From NCBI GenBank assembly GCA_002105175.1, contig MCGE01000036.1, forward strand, positions 347,755-411,754: DNA of 64,000 nucleotides. Direction: 5' to 3'. Both the position numbers and the translations under genes were made by a program. The first letter of the stretch is position 1. Each line of letters starts with the position of its first letter. The notes beneath the pieces are model-generated. The model was not told where the DNA came from and did not search any database. It worked only from the letters and a program-made list of their open reading frames with translations. Shown piece by piece: positions 53,425 to 61,931 of this stretch. The DNA is from Absidia repens (taxonomy: Eukaryota; Mucoromycota; Mucoromycetes; Mucorales; Cunninghamellaceae).

Positions 53425-54758
53425 AAGCCACATCTCAGGTAACCATCGATGAAGAAGAAATTGACGATGAATTTGAAGAAGACGAGCGTGTCAGCCACAT
53501 GCACATTGGTCTCAATGGCGATGGTGACGATCTCAACGCTTCTCGTCCAGCAAAGAAAAATAAAAATTTCGATTGTCATATAATATTGTGCGGAGATTTA
53601 ATGGTACCCCAAACCAAAAATCGCCGTCCCTTTGTTTTTTGTAATTTTTTCTTTCTTCATAGAGCTATTACGTGTATAGAATCTCAAGGCAAGTCAATTT
53701 TAAAAAAAAAAAAAAGAACGATGGTGATATGATACTAACTTCTTTTCTTTAGATGATTCATTCTATACGACGACGTAAACTTGGAGTCAAACAACACCAG
53801 GCAAGCCAATGAACAAAAAAGAGAGATGATGTTATGATACTAACTTCTTTTCTTTAGATGATTCATTCTATACGACGACGTAAACTTGGAGTCAAACAAC
53901 ATCAAGGCAAGCAAATGAAAAAAAAAAAAAAAAAAAAACGATGGTGATATGATACTAACTTCTTTTCTTTAGATGATTCATTCTATACGACGACGTAAAC
54001 TTGGAGTCAAACAACATCAAGGCAAGCCAATGAAAAAAAAAAAGAGAGATGGTGATATGATACTAACTTCTTTTTCTTTAGATGATTCATTCTATACGAC
54101 GACGTAAACTTGGAGTCGAACAACATCAAGGCAAGCCAATGAAAAAAAAAAAGAGAGATGATGTTATGATACTAACTTCTTTTCTTTAGATGATTCATTC
54201 TATACGACGCAAACTTGGGAGTCAAACAACATCAGGCAAGCAAATGAAAAAAAAAAAAAACGATGGTGATATGATACTAACTTCTTTTCTTTAGATGATT
54301 CATTCTATACGACGACGTAAACTTGGAGTCAAACAACACCAGGCAAGCCAATGAAAAAAAAAAGAGAGATGGTGATATGATACTAACTTCTTTTTCTTTA
54401 GATGATTCATTCTATACGACGACGTAAACTTGGAGTCAAACAATATCAAGGCAAGCCAATGAAAAAAAAAGAGAGATGGTGATATGATACTAACTTCTTT
54501 TTCTTTAGATGATTCATTCTATACGACGTAAACTTGGAGTCAAACAACATCAAGGCAAGCCAATGAAAAAAAAAGAGAGAGATGGTGATATGATACTAAC
54601 TTCTTTTTCTTTAGATGATTCATTCTATACGACGTAAACTTGGAGTCAAACAACATCAAGGCAAGCCAATGAAAAAAAAAAAGAGAGAGATGGTGATATG
54701 ATACTAACTTCTTTTTCTTTAGATGATTCATTCAGTGTGACGCTTGCAATATGATTCC
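53425..54758 (+). CDS. Unidentified spliced gene with a repeated exon
   Basis: After a 26-base T run and AG (53423-53424), the frame reads EATSQVTIDEEEIDDEFEEDERVSHM and IGLNGDGDDLNASRPAKKNKN (acidic then basic). An intron from about 53575 ends CTTCATAG, leading to the exon ending TATAGAATCTCAAG with a GC donor near 53690. Nine near-identical small exons follow (53753-54660), then a final exon at 54723 that would give DDSFSVTLAI and a stop at about 54753 if joined directly. Including any standard repeat exon in that phase gives a stop within 8-9 codons (DDSFYTTT). The upstream start was not found. No domain recognised; could be a transposon-carried gene fragment. Confidence 0.35.
53753..54722 (+). 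repeat. Tandem array of 9 intron-exon modules (about 107 bp)
   Basis: Exon-like blocks at 53753-53800, 53858-53906, 53973-54021, 54082-54130, 54190-54235, 54295-54342, 54402-54450, 54509-54554 and 54615-54660 are 46-49 nt. Each starts ATGATTCATTCTATACGACG and ends CATCAAG or CACCAG. Each is followed by GCAAGC (GC-type donor), an A-rich stretch, GATACTAACTTC (branch site) and TTTCTTTAG (acceptor). A tenth acceptor leads to a different terminal exon at 54723. All blocks are open in one phase (MIHSIRRRKLGVKQHQ). In the phase set by the upstream exon most stop at once. Confidence 0.85.
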
Positions 54759-55323
54759 ATTTGATTGCCGATTTGACAACTACTCCAATCACTGCCGAAA
54801 TAACTGCTACTATATGGGATTCTTCCAATGATGACAATAAACAAAGGGAAGGATTTATTTAGTCTGTACTGTATGATTTGTCTAGGTCTTTTTGGAACAC
54901 AAAACGCGATGTGCTTAGTTTTTCAGTTTATTTTTAGTGTCGCTGTTATCAATTTAGATTAGTACCCTTTAATCATTTATTTGACATTGCAATAAAAACA
55001 CACATATACACATGAATTGTCTAAAGGTCATGGAAATAGAGGATGGTATAGAATCATTTCACTGCATTTTTGAGTAGGGTCGGTCGGAAAAGCGCAGGAT
55101 CGTATTTCATATTGTTTAGGCCGGTAAACGTCGGATGGCGCAGGATCATTGGGCCGGTTCGTAACCGGCCAAAATCTTGCGAATTACCGAAAGCAACGGG
55201 TCCACCCTGCACTTTTGGCAGGGCGCAGGGTGATAAACCGGCCCGGGATAAACTTGTATTTGCCGGATTCTGTCGGATTTTTTTCCCAAGGTGTTTCATA
55301 AAGTGATGAAAAAACTTGAGCAT

Positions 55324-56106
55324 TGTTTTTTTTTTTTTTTATTGTTGAGCCATGAGTGCAACCGTCGTTTGCTTGATAGATTCAGTGAGGGAAACAACGT
55401 CAGGATTTTCCTTTGAAGAACCAGATGATGACGATCGATTTTTCTTGATATAGCCTTGTTCGAAGACTTGGAGGAGTCGGAAGAATCAGAATCATAGGAT
55501 ACAGTATCAACATCAGATTCGTCGGAAGAGTCAATATCATCCATGTCCTTGTACCCTTGCATAAATTCATCAACTGAGGAGTAGCCTTGCACACGGAGAG
55601 ATCGACGGAGGAGACTTGGACCTAATACTTTTTACCAAAACCTTGATCAGAGCGAGTTCAAATGATGCGGTGGATTCCTTGTTGACTTGAGTTAATTTCA
55701 CATACGAAGACCAGAGTTTTTCAACACGATGAATGAATTTCTTGTTGCTTTCATCCACTTTTTGTTTAATAGCCATCAATTTGGTAGTGTAGTCGAATAT
55801 GTTTTCCTTCTTGAAGTATCGTTTCTTAAAGTCCAACACAAAGTCGTCCCACGAAGAGTGAGATGCCCTGATAGCCCATGACTTGGTAGCACCTGTTAGC
55901 GACATGAGGGCATGGGTCAGCTTCTCTTCTTCTTTCCAGCCATTCAGATCAGATACCTTGTTGAAGATTATGAGCCATTCGGCAAACTTTTTGTCCATGA
56001 GCTTGGGTGGTTTGATTGACACCTTGATGGTTAATTTCGGTGTTTGAAGAGGCGGAATCGGAAGAAGGGGAGAGGTTTGCCAATAGGATTCGTGAAGAGG
56101 AGACAT
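55324..56106 (-). pseudogene. Gag of a Ty3/gypsy-type element (family I)
   Basis: ATG 56106 starts MSPLHESYWQTSPLLP. The core (about 30-150) has KFAEWLIIFNKVSDLNGWK, LMSLTGATKSWA and WDDFVLDFKKRYF, a retrotransposon Gag pattern. A frameshift near 55600 continues with QGYSSVDEFMQGYKDMDD and a Ser/Asp-rich tract. A second shift near 55440 leads to the end ALMAQQ with a stop at about 55341. No zinc knuckle or pol follows, so the element is truncated. A primer-binding-site-like sequence and LTR lie upstream. Confidence 0.65.
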
Positions 56107-56249
56107 ATTGACAGATAGGTTGTACAAGTAATATAAAATTTTTTATAGTTGATTGGTAATTTGACACCAGAGGCACAAGTTCGTAACAAAAGGTTGTGGA
56201 CTGTACAAACTTGAAGTAGAGAGAAGGACTGTGGTTGTGTAAAGTCCCC

Positions 56250-56267
56250 CCTGTAGTGAGCACCAAA
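56250..56267 (-). promoter_or_regulatory. Primer-binding site, element I
   Basis: On the minus strand, TTTGGTGCTCACTACAGGGG follows directly after the LTR end TTACAACA. TGG-type start at the right place for tRNA priming. Confidence 0.6.
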
Positions 56268-56492
56268 TGTTGTAACCAAAAACCTTTTAATGCATAATAA
56301 GAATAAGATACGTATAAAATGAAGAGAGGGAAGAAGACAAAGAGTACTTACCGTTATTTTGACAACGGTTTCGAGTATGAATAAAGGAATAATATAAGGT
56401 AAAGATAAGAATATAAATGTCAAAAATAAATAGAAGTTTAAATTCTAAAAAGGGAGTCGAGAGTAATAAAAAAGAGAATCGCTATCACAACA
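56268..56492 (-). repeat. 5' LTR of element I
   Basis: 225 bp in minus orientation from TGTTGTGATAGCG (56492) to GGTTACAACA (56268), i.e. TG...CA, adjoining the primer-binding site. No second LTR copy in the window, so the 3' half of the element is missing. Confidence 0.6.
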
Positions 56493-56757
56493 GGTGGTCC
56501 AAGGGAATATAAGAATTTTAAAAGAATAATAAATGACTAAATCAAAACAAACATGCATCCTAGCTTTTGATCATAACAGAAATACCATGAAAAGGGTCCG
56601 TGGCATGAGATTTTTGAGTCCAATGGTCAAGGGGAGCAGTCTTGATGATAGAATTCGAAGATAACCGTAACCATGTGTTGATCACGAGATGAGTTTTGCC
56701 TTGGATTGGTGGAAAGCCATCAAATGCTTGGAAGAGCCTAGTGAGAAAGGAGGATGG
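56493..56757. other. Flanking sequence, no gene seen
   Basis: No frame or repeat-family match was recognised between LTR I and LTR B. Confidence 0.3.
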
Positions 56758-57120
56758 TGTAATAATTTGAGTATGGTTGTAGAGTCAATCAAGTAAGTGA
56801 TATAACAGATATGGTTTTTATTAAATAAAATGACAGTGGGTTTTTATAGTAAAAGTGTGGGAAGCGGATGTTGGAATAATAAATTTCTATGATGATAGAT
56901 GATTGTAGATGATAATGGATTATTGGTAGAGTTCGAGATGAGGGAATAAAGTAGTGTATTATGGAATAGATGGATGATTGATCTTTGATATTAATTATAG
57001 ACCAAGTGAAACATAGCCAGTGTGAGGATATGCTGGGTAGTGACAAGGTACAATTGTTGGGACGCGATGGGTAATCGCGTATCTGATATATATGGATGAT
57101 GACAAATGACAAATACGACA
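56758..57120 (+). repeat. Solo LTR, family B, with TSD
   Basis: 363 bp, TGTAATAATTTG...AAATACGACA, flanked by GATGG at 56753-56757 and 57121-57125. This copy defines family B. Confidence 0.9.
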
Positions 57121-57256
57121 GATGGATTGCAAAGAGCACCAGTTACAGAACCATGATTTTTCATTCTCAGTTTTTACTTTTATTTTTTTTAAAGGAGCAA
57201 GGACTTTTCCGGCGTCTTCCCCATTATTATTTTTATATAATAAAGTTACTTTTTTT
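57121..57256 (-). repeat. Repeat F copy
   Basis: Similar to 29700-29825 (ACCATGATTTTTCATTCTC; CTTCCCCATTATTATTTTTATA). Lies between LTR B and a LINE fragment. Confidence 0.45.
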
Positions 57257-57258
57257 AG

Positions 57259-57440
57259 TCTCGGATTTTATCACACGGTCTACCGGATAGAGAGAATATT
57301 TCGGTTTTCCCCGCATTGATTTTTGCATTTGACACTTGACTATACTGTTGGATGGTGTGAAAGTCATTTTGATTGGTGAGGAAGCAGATATCATCAGCAT
57401 AGGCAAGCATTTTGATCGTTTTTGTTCCATCATGATCATC
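57259..57440 (-). pseudogene. LINE reverse transcriptase fragment (YADD box)
   Basis: On the minus strand the frame reads KTIKMLAYADDICFLTNQND, the catalytic box of non-LTR reverse transcriptases (Asp-Asp at about 57395-57400), followed by QQYSQVSNAKINAGKTEIFS, the next conserved block. About 60 residues survive. It may belong to the same LINE family as 6869-7608, but the fragments do not overlap. Confidence 0.8.
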
Positions 57441-57465
57441 TGAGGAGTCAGTAGAAGAGTCAAAA

Positions 57466-57630
57466 GTAAGTGAGACAAAGTTATATTTTTATTTCAGTAA
57501 AATGATGGAAGGCTTTTATAATAAAATCGGGTAAGTGGTTATTGGAATAATAAATCTGTACTACCAAGATATTATTGGATGAGGTAGAGATGAGGGAATA
57601 GATAATTTGTGAATTATTATTGGTGTACTG
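57466..57630 (+). repeat. Diverged LTR B-like fragment
   Basis: Contains GGCTTTTATAATAAAATCGGG, GGAATAATAAAT and GAGATGAGGGAATA in the same order as LTR B, but shorter and diverged. Truncated on the right by LTR J. Confidence 0.45.
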
Positions 57631-58072
57631 TGCTGAATACAGTATAGTGTTTGTAATGATAGAAAAATAAAGACGTAAGAAAATAAGTGAGATTCTTTGT
57701 TATCTTTATTTTATATTGATGTTGATTATAAAAAATAAAAATAAAATACTAGAGACTATTTATACAAAATAAAAATAAAATGACGTTTAAGACCGGGTAA
57801 TCTATGACATTGGTTATTTGATCATGATTGGTGTTAATACAATTGGAACTAGTGAGAAAACTTTTTCATTGGTTTTCTTGTAAGGATTATAAATCATATC
57901 ATAATGATTACAAATAAAAAAATTATCATGATACTGAAAGTGTATATTTATATCTTATGTAGAGATCATTGGTTTGGTTTTGAAATGGATAAATGATTAA
58001 TTGGTACCTGAATTTATTCAAATGCCGCTCTGCTTATTATTCAGGCAGAACATTTTTATTCATGATACGACA
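57631..58072 (+). repeat. Solo LTR, family J, with TSD
   Basis: 442 bp, TGCTGAATACAG...CATGATACGACA, flanked by TACTG at 57626-57630 and 58073-58077. This uninterrupted copy defines family J. Confidence 0.9.
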
Positions 58073-58344
58073 TACTGACAGATCGGGATTGAGTCTGACA
58101 CTTGCTATATTTGATAGATTGATTTATAATAAAATATACAGGATAACGAAGTACAGTATAGTGAAGCCTTTAAAGGACATTTCATTTGAGTTAAAAGTTC
58201 TTTTTTCTGGGGATGTATGACATGAAAATAAAATAAGAATATACAGTATGGATTTGCTAACGATCTCGAGTGTATGCTAAGTTGGAAGATATGGCGCCAC
58301 TAAAGAAATGGAAAGAGAAAGAGTTAATGTTGTATAATATACCG

Positions 58345-58545
58345 ACACATCCATCTATTTATCCAATCATCCATCCATCCATCTATCCATCCATCTATCC
58401 TCCTATCCATTCATCTACCTATATATTCATCTATCGTTCGCCCATCCATCTATCATTCATCCATCCTCCTATCCATTCATCTACCTATATATCCATCTAT
58501 CGCTCATCCATTCATCTATCATTCATCCATCCATTCATACATACC
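58345..58545 (+). repeat. Microsatellite, (CATC/TATC)n
   Basis: About 200 bases of irregular tetranucleotide repeats (CATC, TATC, CATT), partly arranged in two longer similar blocks (58395-58465 and 58468-58540). Confidence 0.8.
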
Positions 58546-58599
58546 TTTATCGACAGGCATACTGTATTCCCACTCCCACTCTGTATTCTAAAGTAATGC

Positions 58600-58770
58600 A
58601 TTACGCAATCATTCCACAATTCGAGATTCAGACCCCGAATTACTCACACATTCATCACCCCCTATTTTTGACATACCCCACACACTAACACAAGACAATT
58701 GAATACAAATACAGGGTTACAAAATTGTCACATTACTTGATAACAAGATTTTTTATTCAAAAATACAAAA
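58600..58770 (-). repeat. Diverged LTR N fragment
   Basis: Words AATTCAGACCCCGAA-like, TCATCACCCCCTATTTTT and ACTTGATAACAAG match the inverse of 753-1061. Confidence 0.5.
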
Positions 58771-59131
58771 TTTGAGATGAAGAATATCGAAAGTTTGCTT
58801 ATAATAAAAAAAAATAAACTACAATTTGCATCACAAAGATACCAGGTGTACGGGGAGTCGAATGGTTGTAATGTATGCTGCAACAAGAATGGACTTTGTC
58901 ATTAGCGTTTTTTCTTGATTGAGAAGGAGAATCTGCTGCTTAGATCCAATCACATGCAGTGGATACCGTTACCGGGTGGTGTAAAGATGTTGATAAAAAT
59001 AAAAAAATCATAGGGAGGAATGCTTTATCCAGATTTTTTGAGAAAGCTATTGAGCTCCGGCAGTCAGTTGCGGCCCTACTTGAAAGGTGGTGGTAAAGGT
59101 GTAACGATGGTACTACTTCGGTGATATACAG

Positions 59132-59850
59132 CTATGGGTTCCTTGATCGGTGATGTAATGGCTTGCTGAGTGAGCTTGGATTTGTTGACTGGAGAAAAAT
59201 GTCGCACCGTTTTCTAAACGTGATGTGTACAAATGGCTTGTTCATAAGTTCGCCATTGAAGTTGAGGGATGGAGAGATGTAAAAGCGATACACTGTGCTG
59301 TATGTCCAAGTTCGGTTATTTGTGTGATGAGATGAGGTTGAAGGTGGATGCAACTAATATAAAGAAACAAACAAAACTAAATGAAGCTGATTAGCGATAC
59401 AATAACTCTTAAAACAAGGAAGGGAGATGACTTGCCTTTACTGTACTGAGTATTGTATTTGTACTAAGTCCACTGTGATGGAGGGATTGTAGTGCACTCT
59501 AAATGAGGTAGAAGTCCTTGGAAATAAAGATGTATTTTTTTAGTAACAGTGCCATATACCACGAAGGTTATAATAAATGAATATGATTTACCTTCACTAT
59601 GACATTCAGTGAAAGGGATGACATTGATTCAGAAAACGATTGGAGGTAATGAGATCCATGATCAAACAACAGGGCAAAGAGAAACTTGCGTGTGATGGTA
59701 TAAAGAGATCTTGGTTGGAAAAATGACTGTCCAACCAACAAAAATTGGCCCCCAAAAAATTCAGAGTCATGATTGTTCAGCCAATGGATATGCTCGAAAA
59801 AGTTGCACCATCGAGTCACAGCCAATAAAATGGAATTCTTAAGTCCGCAA
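59132..59850 (-). CDS. Candidate small three-exon gene, unknown function
   Basis: On the minus strand, exons ending 59592 (LLFDHGSHYLQSFSESMSSLSLNVIVK), 59498-59436 or -59442 (ALQSLHHSGLSTNTILSTVK) and 59353-59132 (WTYSTVYRFYISPSLNFNGEL, ending HHRSRNP and a stop) join in phase 0, with GTAAAT and GC- or GT-type donors and TTTAG/ATTAG acceptors. The first exon is open to about 59870, but the only in-frame ATG seen is near its end (about 59625, MSSLSLNVIVK). The protein is therefore either about 105 aa or has an unseen 5' exon. Not recognised. Confidence 0.3.
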
Positions 59851-59929
59851 AAATTTTTAGGGAAAATTGTCTATATAAACCCTTCCATTTTTTCAATTTC
59901 TTTCCCTCTTTCTTTTCCTTTTTTTTTTT

Positions 59930-60270
59930 CTTTAAGAAAATGCCAGTATCTTTCGACTTATCAGCGTAAGATTTTATCTTTTCTTTCCATAGAATTGGTA
60001 ATTTTTACGAATGGGGTCTTAAGTGAAGTATGGATGTGGGATGATGGAGGTGAACTCGTTAGAGCTCATGATTCCAAGGAGTGACTTTCCTTACAATCGG
60101 CTCAGAAACTTGGTCATCAAAGTCATACCTTCTGTGCAGTAATAACATGACCTTTGTGTTGTGTGATGATTCCGTGCCTACATCACTTTTGGGAACGGAC
60201 GCTTATGACTGTCATCTATACGAGGTGCAAAGATTAGTTCAACCTGTCATGAACCAAATCCAAAATTAGA
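59930..60270 (+). other. Possible short coding region, unresolved
   Basis: After a pyrimidine-rich promoter-like tract, ATG 59940 (MPVSFDLSA) is followed by GTAAGATTTT. Overlapping frames further on encode VWMWDDGGELVRAHDSKE (stop 60084) and TFLTIGSETWSSKSYLLC...HLYEVQRLVQPVMNQIQN (stop 60269). An exon chain joining them could not be established. Confidence 0.25.
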
Positions 60271-60271
60271 T

Positions 60272-60376
60272 CCTACTTCGCCATCTACTTCGCCACCTAC
60301 TTCGCCATCTACTTCGCCATCTACTTCGCCATCTACTTCGCCATTTACTTCGCCATCTACTTCGCCACCTACTCAG
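60272..60376 (+). repeat. 12-bp minisatellite (CTACTTCGCCAT), about 8 copies
   Basis: The perfect to near-perfect unit encodes Pro-Ser-Thr-Ser repeats in one frame but starts after a stop codon. Variants have CACC or TTT substitutions. Confidence 0.85.
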
Positions 60377-60713
60377 TACTTACTGCGGTAGCCTTAGAAA
60401 TAATATAAATATCCCCCTTTTTCATCACTTCCCATTTTCCCTCATTAGTTATCTTAGTTATCTTAAATCTTTCCTAAAGTCTTCCCTTATCTTAATCCTT
60501 CTATCCAAAATCCCTTATATTAATAAAAGCCCAATTTTATTATATAACTTCAATTTCTATTCTATTCTATCTGGCTACGGTATATCCTTTTCCTATCCAA
60601 TCAATCTATCAACCCTCAACCTCAACCCCTTGACACTATAACTGATCAAACGACCTTGGTATTCCGTTGCCTTCCTTCTCAATCTCAAATCTCAATCTCA
60701 AATCAAATTCAAA
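60377..60713 (+). promoter_or_regulatory. 5' leader/LTR region of the right-end Ty3/gypsy element
   Basis: Contains AATATAAATATCCCC (TATA-like, about 60400) and TTAATAAAAGCCC (poly(A)-signal-like, about 60520), then a pyrimidine-rich leader up to the gag ATG. It probably includes the 5' LTR, but the ends cannot be fixed because the 3' LTR lies outside the window. Confidence 0.45.
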
Positions 60714-61931
60714 ATGCCTCTATCCGATGAAGAAGCCCATGCTCTCAATGATCTACTCCAACGATTCAATGCTCTCCAAGAATCTCTGTCCAAAGAGATC
60801 GGTGAAATCAAAGAATCCATCCAAAACCTCGAACATCGTACCGGTGTGAATGAAACCAACAGCGATCACATGCGCCAAAGTATCGTCAATCAAGTCCATG
60901 ATGATATCGCTCGAATAAACGACAATGCTTTAGCTTCGGTCAATAAGCTTAGCAGTGAAATCTATCAACATATGGCTAGCAACTACGCCTTGATTAGCCA
61001 AGTCTCAACCTCTCCTGGTTCGGCACCTTCCACCACAAACATTATCGACCAAGATAGTATATCGTCGGTGAAGCTGCGCGATCCCACCCCTTTTACGGGC
61101 AAACCAAGTGCCTGTACCTCATTCTTCTCCCAACTCTCCTTATGCTTTGCCGCCAATGAAAAACGCTTCAAGTGCAGTCAAGACAAAGTCTTGTTTGCTA
61201 TCTCCCATCTATCTGGCAACGCCTTTGCTTACATGGAACCCTATTTGGCTAAACTAGAAGAACCAGTACCAAAACGCCCAGCCATCCTTATGGACTTTGA
61301 AATCTTCAAGTCCACCATCCAAAGTGCATTTGGAGATTCAAATCCTATCGTCAATGCGGAAGCCGCTATCCGATCCCTCAAACAAGTTGGTCCAATGTCT
61401 GTTTATGCTACCGAATTCAGACGACTCTCCATGCTGTTATCCTGGAATGAAGCCGCCCTCATCTCCCAATACATCTTGAACATCAAGGACTTAGTTCAAG
61501 ATGAACTCGCTCGAAGAGATCCTATTAAAACTTTGGAACTTCTCATTACCACCACCATCGACATCGATAATCGACTCTTCAATCGAACTCGACAAAAGAA
61601 AAACGGCAACCATCCCAAGAATGACAACAACCGACCCTACAATCAAAAGTTCAGCCGTATCATTTCCACCAATGATTCCTCGTCTTCTACAACAGGACCC
61701 CAACCTATGGACCTCAGCTCAGCAACCATCCATCGAGGCCCATTGACCGAAAGTCAGAAACAGTATCGTAGAGATAACAATCTCTGTTTATATTGCGGAA
61801 ACTCAGGTCATTCCAACTTCGATTGCCCCAAGAAAAAGGGCAAATCCACTCCATCATCCAAATCAAATCTATCCACCATTCTGTTCAGTGAAGAACCCAA
61901 CAACTCGACAAAAAAAGATCAGGCTCAGTAA
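60714..61931 (+). CDS. Gag protein of a Ty3/gypsy retrotransposon
   Basis: An intact 405-aa frame. Residues 1-95 form a heptad-like coiled coil (ALNDLLQRFNALQESLSKEI). The capsid region (about 120-290) includes PTPFTGKPSACTSFFSQL and GNAFAYMEPYLAKL. A basic Asn/Arg-rich linker leads to a CCHC zinc knuckle CLYCGNSGHSNFDC (about 360), followed by Lys/Ser-rich residues. It packages the element RNA into particles. It ends at TAA 61929-61931, overlapping the -1 frame that continues into protease. No internal defects seen. Confidence 0.92.
   Translation: MPLSDEEAHALNDLLQRFNALQESLSKEIGEIKESIQNLEHRTGVNETNSDHMRQSIVNQVHDDIARINDNALASVNKLSSEIYQHMASNYALISQVSTSPGSAPSTTNIIDQDSISSVKLRDPTPFTGKPSACTSFFSQLSLCFAANEKRFKCSQDKVLFAISHLSGNAFAYMEPYLAKLEEPVPKRPAILMDFEIFKSTIQSAFGDSNPIVNAEAAIRSLKQVGPMSVYATEFRRLSMLLSWNEAALISQYILNIKDLVQDELARRDPIKTLELLITTTIDIDNRLFNRTRQKKNGNHPKNDNNRPYNQKFSRIISTNDSSSSTTGPQPMDLSSATIHRGPLTESQKQYRRDNNLCLYCGNSGHSNFDCPKKKGKSTPSSKSNLSTILFSEEPNNSTKKDQAQ
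61910..61916 (+). promoter_or_regulatory. Candidate -1 ribosomal frameshift site
   Basis: Gag codons ACA AAA AAA GAT form the slippery heptamer A AAA AAA, 13 bases before the gag stop. The -1 frame is open from here through the protease start, so slippage here would make a Gag-Pol fusion. Confidence 0.55.

Larger units (their letters stand above)
53013..55293. mobile_element. TIR-bounded element enclosing the splice-module array
   Basis: The left end CACCTTGGGAAAATCATCCGG and the right end (inverse CACCTTGGGAAAAAAATCCG, then CGGCAAATACAA) are inverted repeats of at least about 35 bp. The direct flanks are TTT (53010-53012 and 55294-55296), a candidate 3-bp TSD. Both subterminal zones are rich in CCGG/GCCGGT and CACCCTGC motifs, including CCGGTAAACGTCGGAT in both. 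CACTA-like elements have 3-bp TSDs and dense subterminal repeats, so that class is a possibility, but no transposase was seen. The left subterminal zone has a 42-bp direct duplication (53108-53191). Confidence 0.55.

Noticed and set aside
53753..54722. CRISPR array or tRNA/snoRNA cluster
   Set aside because: The units are nearly identical over their full length, with splice signals and no unique spacers or RNA-gene boxes.
54540..54837. Minus-strand frames repeated across the array
   Set aside because: They are the antisense of the repeated modules (poly-Lys and poly-Phe from the A-rich intron parts) and lack independent support.
59773..60084. Single-exon 103-aa gene
   Set aside because: The frame starts in antisense of the 59-kb candidate gene and crosses a promoter-like pyrimidine tract; only its last 30 codons look coding, and no exon chain was found.
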